Positions 9,638-19,205 of a stretch of DNA of 64,000 bases are shown in pieces. Numbering within the stretch: the stretch's first letter is position 1; each line of letters begins with the position of its first letter. The stretch is from Natronomonas marina (GTDB taxonomy: Archaea; Halobacteriota; Halobacteria; Halobacteriales; Haloarculaceae), in the NCBI RefSeq assembly GCF_024298905.1, contig NZ_CP101154.1, forward strand, positions 1,488,001 through 1,552,000. Reading direction: 5' to 3'. The notes under the pieces were generated by a model that ran no database searches, was not told the origin of the DNA, and saw only the letters and a list, made by a program, of their open reading frames with translations. Both the position numbers and the translations under genes were made by a program.

Positions 9638-9701
9638 TTTATGTTGTATGTATTTGACTGTATTTCCCACGATGAAACATAATCGATATTGATTAAGTAC
9701 C

Positions 9702-9926
9702 TCATTCGTTAAGATACCCAAGTGCGTTTAGCCTATCTTCGACTTGCTTCTCATCAATATCTTCAATTTCTGAATCATCTCTTTTCCTAACAGCATACAG
9801 TACTTCTTCGATGATATATTGTATATATTCATCTACATCAGAAAATTCTGTATAGTTTGTCCGTTCATCAATCTCTTCCCACATATCCTCGGGTATTTCG
9901 ACAGATTTCGTATCTCCACCTGACAT
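9702..9926 (-). CDS. Small RHH-like protein with sulfatase-type 'RL..LGYL' tail
   Basis: A 74-residue acidic protein. Residues 5-45 (VEIPEDMWEEIDERTNYTEF, then SVDEYIQYIIEEVLYAV) resemble a CopG-type ribbon-helix-helix segment. The last residues, VEDRLNALGYLNE, match the C-terminal tail seen on many sulfatase-fold enzymes, including IKERLRSLGYIDD on the second such enzyme in this window. It lies 64 bp upstream of the Thr-type enzyme on the same strand, so it is probably in the same operon. Function is unknown; a regulator or an accessory/docking subunit are both possible. Confidence 0.6.
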   Translation of the reverse strand: MSGGDTKSVEIPEDMWEEIDERTNYTEFSDVDEYIQYIIEEVLYAVRKRDDSEIEDIDEKQVEDRLNALGYLNE

Positions 9927-10109
9927 ACCAATTCTTACTAAGTCGGTGTGTATAAATACATCGGAAATAAGTGCTTACTGGCACTGTTTAGGGAATGCCA
10001 TCGTCGATTCGACAAGAACCGCTTGTCGCATGTAAACATCTCTTCAAATAGGAATCAAGGGATCATCTTGATATTCGGTAGTTCCTATCAAGTCAGCAGA
10101 TAGTCACAA

Positions 10110-11016
10110 CTGACGATGTTAGAAGCCCAGAAAGCGGCCAGATAGATGTTGTGGAATTTCTCTACCACCCAGACACGATTCTTACGATCGCTGAGCTTGA
10201 AACCTTAGCGGAAGCATTCCTTACCGATATACCGATTTCCGGAGTCGAAGACTGCAGCTTCAAATCTGGGATTATTCGTAGAACACTCCCGAAAGCCGCT
10301 GTCGATTGGGAATCCATCAAGGCCGTTGCTGACACCACTCGCTGAATCTAATTCAACGATTACACCCTCAGACAACTGCACACCGATCCTGCAGATGAAC
10401 TCAAAGCCGCCGTTAACGATCTCTTCGCTTTTCAGGCGGCGATGGTCCTCGGGCCGGGGGCGAGGGTCATCTAGTTTCACTTCGTCGATATGAATTACCA
10501 CGGCTGTCCACACGCTGAGGCCTGAGAACTCTACCTCACGAAACCCCGCGATGGCCCCAGAAAGTGCCATCGCTACCTCGCCGGATTGGTCCTCTGTCGT
10601 GCGAAAACATTCGTCGCCGCAGTAACGCCCGTTCATGGAGATGAATCGAAAAGCCACGCGGTCGAGAGACAGTTCGATCACGTCGCGGCCCTCCCATACG
10701 ACGTCGCTGGTCTGTTCGATGACCGTGGATTTACCACGGAGCGTCGGAAGAGCGACTGGTGCCACGGCACCCAGTCGCACTTCCGATCATCCGCTATGGG
10801 AAGCTGCTGGCCGAGAAACTGGACATGACAGTCTCCTACTGGACGGAGTACGTGATGTACGAGGGAAGCGAGCTGGAACTGTACTTCCCGCTCGCGGTGT
10901 GTGTCTCCTACCAGGGCAACCGTAGGAAACACTGCTTGGTTCGGGCGTACGTGGCGTGCGATCGGGCAAATCTCACGCCGAAGGAGGGCGAAACCTTCTA
11001 CCAGAAATGCTCAGTC
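10110..11016 (+). pseudogene. Decayed IS4-superfamily (ISH3-like) transposase, 5' part
   Basis: Broken frames on the plus strand still spell transposase segments. These include FLYHPDTILTIAELETLAEAF near 10155, a DDE-region LFDDRGF around 10715, LPIIRYGKLLAEKLDMTVSY at about 10780, and FPLAVCVSYQGN then VRAYVACD up to about 10970. Several stops and frame shifts interrupt it. It is cut at 11016 by the ISH8-type element and resumes at 12420. The layout resembles ISH3-type enzymes, but I cannot fix the subgroup. Confidence 0.7.
11007..11016. repeat. Left 10-bp target-site duplication of ISH8-type element
   Basis: ATGCTCAGTC lies immediately before the left terminal repeat. The right flank (12420-12429) reads ATGCTCAGCC, one mismatch. 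A 10-bp duplication is what ISH8 elements generate. Confidence 0.8.
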
Positions 11017-12419
11017 CATTCGTCTTTAGCTAAGACTCACACCTCGGTTGCGTAGCGGTAGCGAGCGTCTCTTGCAGGATCGGTCATTGTTGGTGGATCT
11101 TCTGTGCGTCGTCGATCAGCCGCTCCAGCAGTGGCGGTGGCGAGTACCCGAGGTACTCACCGAGTTCGTGGAGGATGAGCTGGGCGTGCGACCGGAAGGT
11201 CGCCGCCCAGCGTTCCGGCGGAAACACGATCTCGTCATCGGCCTGCTCGGTGACCAGATCCAACAGATCACGGCTCACCAGCAGTGACAGCAACGCTGCG
11301 TACAACAGAATTTCCACGACATCCGGGTTGCTCGTGTCGAACTCGTCCAGTCCGTACTGTGTCTTCAGCTCACGGAACAGCGTTTCTACCTCCCACCGGC
11401 ACCGATACAGCGTCGCTAAATCTGACGGCAGGAATTCCTCTCGCGGCAGATTCGTAATGTGGAGGTGGTAGTCGTCGGCGTCCGAGTCCCGGACGCCGAC
11501 GACGCGGAACCGCTTCGTATCCAGCGACCGCGTTCCTTCGTGCTGGCCTCGCTTGAACTCCGTTTCGACCTCTACGTCGATGTATTTCGGCGAGAGGTCA
11601 CCGACCACATCGTGAATCTGCTCACCTTCTAAGTGAATGGCGCGGCCACGCCATTCCGGTAACTCCGCCGTTATCACCGGGTTCACGCTCTTCTTCAGCC
11701 GACTCACGAAGTAGCCGCCGTTCTCGTCGATCAACGCAAACCGGCGGTACTTGAAGTACGCCAAATCGAGCAGAACCAGCCGTCCGTGCAGCCACGATCC
11801 CGTGTTGAACAGCGTGCTGTCGTGTGTTTTCTCGTCGGTCACGTCGATCCGTTCGATCGTCTGGTCGGTGGCATTGTGGAGCAGGTGGAGCTTCGCTCCA
11901 GCCTGCTCCTCGTGGCGGGCGTGGAACTCCTCAGAGAGAAACTCGTGCAATCGCAGCACCGTTCCATCAGTGATCATCACGTCTCTGGATCGGTCGATAT
12001 CAGCGTCAACAGCGTCGGGAACAGCGACCTCGTCGAGACCGCGCTCGACGAGGTCGCGGAGATACTCTGCGAGCGTCGGCGTCAACCGATAGTAGAAGCC
12101 GCCGGGAGAGATCGTCTCGTCGGCTGTGGAGTTGTAACTGCGTCTGAACCCAGCGAGTGTTCGGCTCTCGCCTGCGGGGAAGCCGAACACGAGCGCCCAC
12201 ACGAGGACTGGAACCTGTAGCTTGCCCTCTCGCTCGACCACGCCGAGTTCCTCGGCGTGCTCTTCGAGGAACTCGGAGCGAAACAGCGTAGTAAGCCGAC
12301 GCATGATTCTCGATGAGGAGGCGTCTGTGTGCACAGCGGATACCTCCTCATTCCTCTCGAAAAGTAGCCTCGATAAGCCGCCGCTGTCACGCGGTTCCTC
12401 TCTTAGCTAAAGACGGATG
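11017..12419 (-). mobile_element. ISH8-type IS4-family insertion sequence, apparently complete
   Basis: A 1403-bp element with 19-bp terminal inverted repeats. The left end is CATTCGTCTTTAGCTAAGA (11017-11035); the right end (12401-12419) is its reverse complement with one mismatch. It contains one full transposase gene on the minus strand and is bordered by a 10-bp target duplication. It interrupts an older transposase whose reading frame resumes on the other side. Confidence 0.9.
11084..12304 (-). CDS. ISH8-type transposase
   Basis: A 406-residue IS4-family DDE transposase that would cut and join the ends of its own element. It begins MRRLTTLFRSEFLEEHAEEL, the usual ISH8 start, so I prefer ATG 12304 to the Met ten codons upstream. 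Recognisable parts are VMITDGTVLRLHEFL (first catalytic Asp), LVLLDLAYFKYRRFALIDEN (second Asp) and YRCRWEVETLFRELKTQYGL (Y-R-E motif with catalytic Glu). No stops or shifts are seen, so it may be active. Confidence 0.93.
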   Translation of the reverse strand: MRRLTTLFRSEFLEEHAEELGVVEREGKLQVPVLVWALVFGFPAGESRTLAGFRRSYNSTADETISPGGFYYRLTPTLAEYLRDLVERGLDEVAVPDAVDADIDRSRDVMITDGTVLRLHEFLSEEFHARHEEQAGAKLHLLHNATDQTIERIDVTDEKTHDSTLFNTGSWLHGRLVLLDLAYFKYRRFALIDENGGYFVSRLKKSVNPVITAELPEWRGRAIHLEGEQIHDVVGDLSPKYIDVEVETEFKRGQHEGTRSLDTKRFRVVGVRDSDADDYHLHITNLPREEFLPSDLATLYRCRWEVETLFRELKTQYGLDEFDTSNPDVVEILLYAALLSLLVSRDLLDLVTEQADDEIVFPPERWAATFRSHAQLILHELGEYLGYSPPPLLERLIDDAQKIHQQ

Positions 12420-12545
12420 ATGCTCAGCCATTGAGACAGCCTTCGAGACGATGCGTGAGGCGCGTGCGCGGACAAACACACCCCATCCAACTGTTCGGAT
12501 GTTGTTCATCCTCGTGAGCTTCCTGTTATCGAACTCTATGTAGTT
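12420..12545 (+). pseudogene. ISH3-like transposase, 3' part
   Basis: Right of the ISH8-type element the plus strand reads AIETAFETMREARARTN and then MLFILVSFLLSN. This continues the transposase broken at 11016: the E of AIET is the catalytic Glu region. Bases 12420-12429 are the right copy of the target duplication. The remainder decays after about 12545. Confidence 0.75.
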
Positions 12546-12973
12546 GTCCGATTGGGCTGCTCGCGACGCCGTGACCCGGCGGGCGAGGACTACCTACATA
12601 GTCCCGCTTTGAGTTGGCCGGCAGTGAGTTAACCACGCTCTTGAAGGCACGTCAGGGCGGAAGTGGGACGCATCAACCAACGGTGTTGGAATCCCGACAA
12701 CTTACAGTGAGGTAGACGCGGGCTGAAGCTGCCCGCGTCCAGAGGCAGACCTGTACGTGAGCGTTAGCTTCGCCTGTTATGTGGACTGACGGCACTCACA
12801 CTGGCGTAAGATCGCCGTCCTTGTTCGACTCGATAAATCGATCACCATGATCTCGTTCATGTCTCTCCAGAAATCGTGTCAGAAATCAGGGACGATGGGA
12901 ACTACCGACCGTCAGAGGCAACGCCGATCTTTCTACGGACGGCGTCAATAGATGCACTTGGTTACATCACTAA
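12546..12973. other. Insertion-sequence debris, no intact gene
   Basis: No full-length frame is present. The stretch holds the tail of the decayed transposase, a strong hairpin at 12715-12739, and sequence without recognisable similarity up to the GT2 gene that ends at 12974. Confidence 0.5.
12715..12739. repeat. 9-bp perfect hairpin, probable IS200/IS605 end
   Basis: Arms GACGCGGGC and GCCCGCGTC flank the 7-base loop TGAAGCT. Similar hairpins close the TnpB remnants at 30.6 and 62.0 kb, so this is probably a transposon end left behind. Confidence 0.5.
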
Positions 12974-13879
12974 TTACGGGTAAGGTCCTTTTCCCCAATT
13001 TTTTCGTAAACCATCTTTAACACCCTTCAGAAGGGCGATTGACGAAGATGGAGCTAAATTAATCATTCTATATCCAAGTAGTAATATTATCCATAGCATA
13101 TATGATATATAAAATTTCTTTTTAGATATCTTATCTTCATATTTATCAGCGTATAATAACCGGTTCCGAGAATCATAATACGATGGGATTGGGCTGAAAG
13201 AACCTCCAGAACTTGAAAATGCTTTGTGATAAACTTTCTTTCTTGTGTCTGTTGCAATGTTGTACCCGTTCTCGCGCACCCTAATAGAATAATCTATGTC
13301 CTCGCCATACAAGAAAAACCGATCATCCAATAGACCCACTTCATCTATAACTGAGGATCGAATCAAGGAACTACAAAAAGGAACATAATCGTTATAAATA
13401 AAATCCGGTGAGTTGTTTGGATCAGTGATATTTTTTGTCCCTCGACGAAACCATGTCCAATTTATATACCCCTTATCGAACCAAATGGTTTCTGTGTCTG
13501 GGTAGTTCATGACCATTGGTGTTATAATACCTATATTACCATTCTGATCTAAACTATAAGTTAAATCTTCCAGGAGATTTTGATCATCAATGACGATATC
13601 GTTATTCACCAACCAAATATGATTTTCTTTTGTTGACTGCTTGATCTGCTTTACTCCCCTATTCACCCCTCCGACAAAACCGAGATTCTCGCCGGTGAAT
13701 ATGACATCTATCTCAGGGTGTTCTTCTTCAATTTGTCTTCCTGACCCATCGGTTGAACCATTGTCCACAACAAGAATGGATAATGCATCATAATTTTGAT
13801 CTTGTAAAGAGGTTACACAATCGCTTGTATCATCGTAATTGTTCCAATTCAAAACCAATGCTGTTACGGGATAACTCAT
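12974..13879 (-). CDS. GT2 glycosyltransferase, rhamnosyltransferase-like
   Basis: A 301-residue GT-A enzyme of family 2. ALVLNWNNYDDTSDCVTSL, VVDNGSTDGS and LVNNDIVIDD (the acidic metal-binding site) are near the N-terminus. FLYGEDIDYSIRVRENGYNI is the ED-x-D-x2-x-R motif near the catalytic base. A hydrophobic stretch near the C-terminus (YMLWIILLLGYRMI) may associate it with the membrane. Rhamnosyltransferases share this pattern, which fits the rml genes at 24-29 kb, but the donor is inference. It stands alone, flanked by transposase debris, and is AT-rich. Confidence 0.8.
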   Translation of the reverse strand: MSYPVTALVLNWNNYDDTSDCVTSLQDQNYDALSILVVDNGSTDGSGRQIEEEHPEIDVIFTGENLGFVGGVNRGVKQIKQSTKENHIWLVNNDIVIDDQNLLEDLTYSLDQNGNIGIITPMVMNYPDTETIWFDKGYINWTWFRRGTKNITDPNNSPDFIYNDYVPFCSSLIRSSVIDEVGLLDDRFFLYGEDIDYSIRVRENGYNIATDTRKKVYHKAFSSSGGSFSPIPSYYDSRNRLLYADKYEDKISKKKFYISYMLWIILLLGYRMINLAPSSSIALLKGVKDGLRKNWGKGPYP

Positions 13880-14074
13880 TGTAGAGTCGAAATTACTACA
13901 CCGTCATAACCTTTCGGATTAACATTAGCATTTAGTCACTACAAATGAAATATGTATATAAGTATTATAAAATATTTAACATATAAGGGTTTCGAACAAT
14001 ATAATTCCTAAATCAAAACATGTAAAAATGTCTGATTAAAAAATGAGAATTATTCTAGCGGAGTGACGCGTTCG

Positions 14075-14415
14075 GATCTCACATGCAGTTGTTTGGGACT
14101 GCGTGCATCGGTTAGCTGGCAACGGTTGCGAATAGCCGATATCTCAGTTGCCAAGGATCAACGTCGACGGAACCGGTATCGATGGAAGCGAGTGGCTTCG
14201 GCTGTATATTGTAATAGACCTCGGGCCGAAGTTAATTGTTGAGATTTCGATATTCGGACGGCATGATACCCGTCTGACGGCTACGTTACATGCAAGATTT
14301 CGTAAAAGAATAGGTCGTCGAGGATGAATTATTCTTCGATAAATTCGGTTATTGGACTGTCTTGATTCCTCACTTTCGACACCCAGATTTCTCGACGATC
14401 GCTTTTTCGGACGCA
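14075..14415 (+). pseudogene. IS6-like transposase remnant
   Basis: Fragments on the plus strand in shifted frames read VWDCVHRLA at about 14088, then NVDGTGIDGSEWLRLYIVID and PKLIVEISIFGRHDT, and VVEDELFFDKFGYWT from about 14305. This order matches the DDE core of haloarchaeal IS6-type transposases (first Asp in IDL, second in the 'VxDxFGY' region). No start, Glu region or end is preserved. Confidence 0.55.
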
Positions 14416-14599
14416 ACCGTGAATTTCTAAGCTATCACCATCTATACAGCTGGTAGTGACAACTTTGGAGAATCATTTACCAGGCCACTTCCCGCGATTT
14501 ACGCGGTCTGCAAGGAGTTTGGTCTCGTCGAAGTAGTCGATGAGAGTGTTGCGTGAGATCAACAGCATCCTGCCATTTCTACTGGATAGCTGAATGCGG

Positions 14600-15240
14600 C
14601 CCTCGTCATGAATTTCTTGACCGAAAGACAGCCGATGTACCTGCTGTCCGACTTCTTCAAAGACAATGATTCTGAGAACCTCTTTGGTGACGATGCCTCA
14701 GCTGAAGACCTCTATGAGCGGCGATTTTGTTGGCCCCTCGACAAGATCGCAGACGCTAGGTTACGCCAAGTCCTCAACTCTGTGATTGCTACAGCCGCTA
14801 TCATTAAATGAGTGACATTTTAGTTGTCCACGCCGACACCACCTCCAAGTCCGTCCACGGAGAGTACGATTAGGATAGCGAACACGACGATTCAGCATCA
14901 AAAGAATACAGCCGCAACGGTGATCACCACCTCAAACAGTTCAACATCGGTATGGGAGTCACACACCGCGGCGTTCCCGTAACCAGCGAAATCTTCGACG
15001 GCAACAGCTCGCAAACCATCTGAAAAAAGAACTCATCCCCGAGATTCGTCAGTGCTTGCCCACTGACGAATAGATCGTCCATGTCGGAAACAGTAAAGCT
15101 GTCATCGGGGAGAATGTTGCTAAAGCAAGCGAACACAACTTCCCTCTCATTTCCCGTCTCCCAGGAGCCCACGCTGCGGTCGATGACCTCATCAACCGCG
15201 CCTGGGACGATGACGACTGTCGTGACATTGCCGCAGTTGC
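14600..15240 (+). pseudogene. IS1634-like transposase remnant
   Basis: The open start YLLSDFFKDNDSENLFGDD (from about 14640) is followed by in-frame or shifted segments VVHADTTSKSVHGEYD, HLKQFNIGMGVTHRGVPVTS, EIFDGN and FPLISRLPGAHAAVDDLI. These are the conserved blocks of IS1634-type transposases, in the right order. Several stop codons break it, and it ends abruptly at about 15240 against another transposase fragment in the opposite orientation. Confidence 0.65.
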
Positions 15241-15810
15241 TGAACGTCCTCGCTGTGTTCCTCGATTCGGTCTTCGACCCTGTACTCGTTGTCTTTCATA
15301 TTGTCGGTGTTACGCGCGTTGTACGGAACGAATAGTACTAATCCTGCGGCCAGAGGTGGTCGTGCCAGCCAAGCGTGTCGTAGGCGCTGTCACCGACCAT
15401 CCAGTCCGGTTCGGCGACGGCAAGCGCGTCACGCGTGACACGCTTCGCCGTCTCTCTAAGTACTGTCTACTTTCCGTGAACTCAGCTACAATCGGAACCT
15501 TTGCCCTGTCGAGACGATTTTACAGTTGTAGCCGTCGTACTCCTCGTCGGTTGGATCGTAGCACTTCGAGGCGTCTTGACCAGCGGGCATCGCCGTCACG
15601 TCGGTTGAATCGATAATAGGTCAAGATGAGCAGGCCGCGGCGGGCGGCCTGCTCGACGAATCGGTCAAGGACCCTTCGAGAAACTCGAAGGAAAGGTATT
15701 CAAACATTGCTAGCGTCAGTTTATGCGACATTGAAGAAGGACTCTACCGAAGTATCATCACGCAGTTTCGGTGAACTCATCCACCTCAGCGTTCACCCTG
15801 CTTTTTAGTG
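15241..15810 (-). pseudogene. IS5-like transposase remnant A
   Basis: Minus-strand fragments include DWMVGDSAYDTLGWHDHLW, the second DDE region, and material recognisable in a second copy at 20640-21630. The shared DNA includes the strings around 15245-15290 and the terminal segment near 15770-15810. It is riddled with stops. Both copies point the same way and bracket the GT-C/sulfatase-fold pair and the IS110 remnant. Confidence 0.6.
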
Positions 15811-15939
15811 TGGTACTTGTTCTATGACATCGCTGAGAATCCCGCTATTTGAACAAACCACGTCTATTGGCTTAGATTTTCTGGCGGACATACTGCTTGC
15901 CTCTCACTGAAAATGAAAACACATGGCTAGCAGTCGAAT

Positions 15940-17203
15940 CAACCATTACTGCATCCGCCGTGTGGGGGCATCTTTACACGACAAACCAGGCTCATCGTGC
16001 GTTGGACCGTTAAAAAGAGACGCAGAGGCGTCTTTCAGGCGCTTACCTCCGGTGGGTCTTAAAGCTCATTCTTCCGGAGCGCGTTGTACAACACCACTAA
16101 CAGCTTGGGCGCTGTTGCCACATCGCTACCTTGTGCGGTTTGTTTCGCTTGTTGCTTAACCGCCAGTAGAACTGACTCAAGTACCGTTCCTTCGTGTAGT
16201 GGACGGCGGTATTCGCGCACTGGACGAAGGTCCACCGCAAATGATCGTTTCCTTCCTTGCAAATCCGGCCCTCTCTAGGGGAGTAGACAGACTCGTAGAT
16301 TACCGGTTCTAACCCAGCTTAAATCACGATTCCAGATGCGCGGTCAAAGCGCTCTACTTCACCGATTTCGCCGTGAATCATCAAGCCAGAAAAAGCCACA
16401 ATGCCCAGCGCAGACATCAACGTTTTCAGCTTGTCTACTTCAACTCTACCTCTTTGATCCGCCGCTGCAACCGCTTGATCTTCACCGTGAACTCTTCGAT
16501 TGAGCCTTGTTTAGACGCTCATGAGGAGGACCGTTAGTAGCTATGTCTGGAGATCGGTATCCAGCCGAGAGTGCCTCTCGCCCCGATCTCGTGTTTTGCC
16601 TACCGCCCGTTGCGGACGATTTGCTCCGCGTCTAAACAAGGCCCTTCGATTGCTTTCAGGCACTGTTCCAGCAACAACTCCGATGCGTCTTGAGCGTGAG
16701 TTCACGCAGGAACTCACGCCATTCCTCACCCCACAACGATCCATCGTAGATGACCCTGTTCTGATCGAGTAGTGAATTTACCTCTTTTTTAAAGTCTGAG
16801 CGCTTATCTACCTACTTATCACGACCGGGCGCAAGCGCGCGGAATCGCCGGAATCATCCTGACGGAACGCAGCTTTCTGGCACTTCATCTATCCGAAGGA
16901 ACAATGCAAGGTTCTGGCCGTCCTTGCGGTCGTTCTTCTGTTTCTAATTTTCGTGCCAATCCGCCTAGACCGGAATGGTGAGACTCACATCCAACTCTTC
17001 GTTGAGTTAGTCGAAAAGGGTGAAGTAGGTGCTTCCCGCTTCGAGTGCAGCGCTACTGCCAGCGTACTTCTGTGCAATCTCGTCGAGGTGCGCGTTGGCG
17101 ACGCGGACCTCTTCAACGACTTCGGCTTCATCGTCGAGAACAAAAACTTAAGATTGCCGTTTGTAGAGGTCAATGCCAAAGTAGTGATTAGTGGTTGCTG
17201 ACA
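15940..17203 (-). pseudogene. IS110-family transposase remnant
   Basis: From ATG 17203 the minus strand reads MSATTNHYFGIDLYKRQS, the DEDD-type start (Asp of GIDL) of IS110 transposases. Then come FVLDDEAEVVEEVRVANAHL and KYAGSSAALEAGSTYFTL, and after many stops the C-terminal RFDRASGIVI, PREGRICKEGNDHLRW and HYTKERYLS, which belong to the transposase_20 domain. It is a full-length but heavily mutated copy. Confidence 0.7.
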
Positions 17204-17510
17204 TGGTGTACTCTGGAGTCCTGAATACGTGAAGTGGAACGACTTCGCTGCGGGCTGGCAGCCTCGGTTGACCTCGGTCGGTCAGGTTACGATCCCAATT
17301 TTCCTGTTCCTCGCATCCGAGGCCCGTCACCATGCCGTACTCGGAGGTGCATCTGATAAATAGACCTTTGGGACTCAATAAAGTAATTCACACTCTAGGG
17401 ATTTCGTCGGGATTCTCATGGATTTACCCTCACGACTGATATAGAGCGCATCAAATGCTAATGGAAACACAGATCGAAGAGATTCAGAATTCGATAGCGA
17501 CTACCACTCA
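17204..17510. other. Intergenic debris
   Basis: This lies upstream of the IS110 remnant start and just past the 3' end of the GT-C gene. No coding or RNA feature is recognised. Confidence 0.4.
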
Positions 17511-19205
17511 TCATCCTCTTGTATATACATAAGAGTTGCCGTTGGAATATACCTTATGTACACTATTTTTTGATAACTTAAAAGATAGGTCTTCGGGGTT
17601 GAAAGCGAACGAACCGGTAGACCCAGTAAATCCCCAATATAACTTAAAGTTACTTTCTCGAACAACCATAATACTATCTTTAGGTGGATCTCCCTCCTGG
17701 AATGATTTGATATCGGCTACAGTGGGTGTTAAGCTCATAGTAGAAACAATCTGATATGTATTGAGATCGCCAATTATTTTCCCTGTATTAGTGTGAATAC
17801 TTACAAATTCTCCTGTGAAATACAGTGTCTGGGGAAATTGTTGGTATTCATCAATTTGGTCCGGGGAAGGAGGTGCGTCTGAGATCGCGTATGCTGGGAC
17901 CGTACTTGCACCAATCATCAATAAGACCACAATGTAGACTCTTACACCTTTCTCAGAATCTGAATACATATGTATTCCAAGAGTTGAAACTCCGCCCGCG
18001 ATAATAATAAAGAACAAAAATAGTCTGTTGAATCCAATGACGTGGGTAAGCCAGCCAAATAATGCCCCAAGAGCAATTAATACTCCAAATATCACTACAG
18101 AACTATACCAAACCATATCGTTAGTATTGGGATACTTTTGTGTTACACTTTTCACGAAAGCATACATAACTCCTAGTGAGATGGCAAATTGATAGATCCA
18201 CCTGCTAAAGAAAATCCTATAGGTATTGTAGGCTGAATTACTTACGGCATTTTTTGTTCCACTTCTAGCGCTTTCAGTTTGGAAAAAATCAACTAAGGAA
18301 CCCAACCTAAATAGGGCTAAACTATTCAATATATTATGTATGAATGATGTATTACTAGGATATAGTAACACATACCAAATGGAAAATACAATTACATAAA
18401 CAGAAATGAGTGAGAAGGTCGAGATAGATTCCAAATGTTTGCGAAAAATGGTTGAGAAGCCCAAAATAATGACAGTGAAAGAAATGAAAATTATAGATGT
18501 GAAATGATGAGCAATCACTAAGCAATTAGCAAGGATTACTGCAATTATCCACGGCCGTCTGTCATTCGTTCTGCTATACCAACAGTAGAAGGTATAAATA
18601 GCCAAAATAAATAGCGCGAATGCCAAAGAATTCCGGGAGAATCCAGTCTTATATCTATACAAAGGTATATAGAAAAGAACTGGTGAGAAAGCAAGAGACG
18701 CTCTTAAATTAGATCCCGAACGACGCAGCCAGCGTCTGATAAACAAATATGATGCCAACAGTGAAATGGAAGTGAATATTATCGGTAGAATGGATGTAAT
18801 TAATATCTGGCCAGACTTTGAAGGATAAACCCCTAATGAAGTTATTTTATGAGAGGATATAGTTAGAAAATGAAGCAAAGGGGTGCCAAGAAATCCTCGA
18901 TCCAAAACCGATTGACCGACTGGCCAACCTTGATTCATAATCCTGACGGTTTTGAGAGCGGAGATGTGTGAATCCCGAGCGTACAACCAGCCAGTCGTGG
19001 GCGTAGGATACAATAGGAGAAAAGACCCGGCCAAAGTAACTGCGAATTTTATGTCACCAGTCAATATAAATAATATAGCCAATATTACAGAGGTGATTAT
19101 AATGAGTGCTGGCTCTTGACTACGGATCCCATAAACTAACCCCGAAAATAATAGAAAATTCGAAATCAGTAACCTCTTACCGATATTAGTCATCAATATA
19201 TCCAA
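17511..19205 (-). CDS. Multi-spanning membrane protein, probable GT-C glycosyltransferase
   Basis: A 564-residue protein with roughly twelve hydrophobic segments spread from residue 15 to about 430, then a soluble tail of about 130 residues. The first external loop carries WLYARDSHISALKTVRIM. An acidic residue in this loop after the second or third membrane segment is where GT-C enzymes keep their catalytic Asp. Later loops contain GWPVGQSVLDRGFLGTPLLHFL. It would use a lipid-linked sugar on the outer face. The start lies within the end of the upstream sulfatase-fold gene (20-bp overlap), so both are co-translated. Very AT-rich. A glycan polymerase is an alternative. Confidence 0.55.
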   Translation of the reverse strand: MDILMTNIGKRLLISNFLLFSGLVYGIRSQEPALIIITSVILAILFILTGDIKFAVTLAGSFLLLYPTPTTGWLYARDSHISALKTVRIMNQGWPVGQSVLDRGFLGTPLLHFLTISSHKITSLGVYPSKSGQILITSILPIIFTSISLLASYLFIRRWLRRSGSNLRASLAFSPVLFYIPLYRYKTGFSRNSLAFALFILAIYTFYCWYSRTNDRRPWIIAVILANCLVIAHHFTSIIFISFTVIILGFSTIFRKHLESISTFSLISVYVIVFSIWYVLLYPSNTSFIHNILNSLALFRLGSLVDFFQTESARSGTKNAVSNSAYNTYRIFFSRWIYQFAISLGVMYAFVKSVTQKYPNTNDMVWYSSVVIFGVLIALGALFGWLTHVIGFNRLFLFFIIIAGGVSTLGIHMYSDSEKGVRVYIVVLLMIGASTVPAYAISDAPPSPDQIDEYQQFPQTLYFTGEFVSIHTNTGKIIGDLNTYQIVSTMSLTPTVADIKSFQEGDPPKDSIMVVRESNFKLYWGFTGSTGSFAFNPEDLSFKLSKNSVHKVYSNGNSYVYTRG

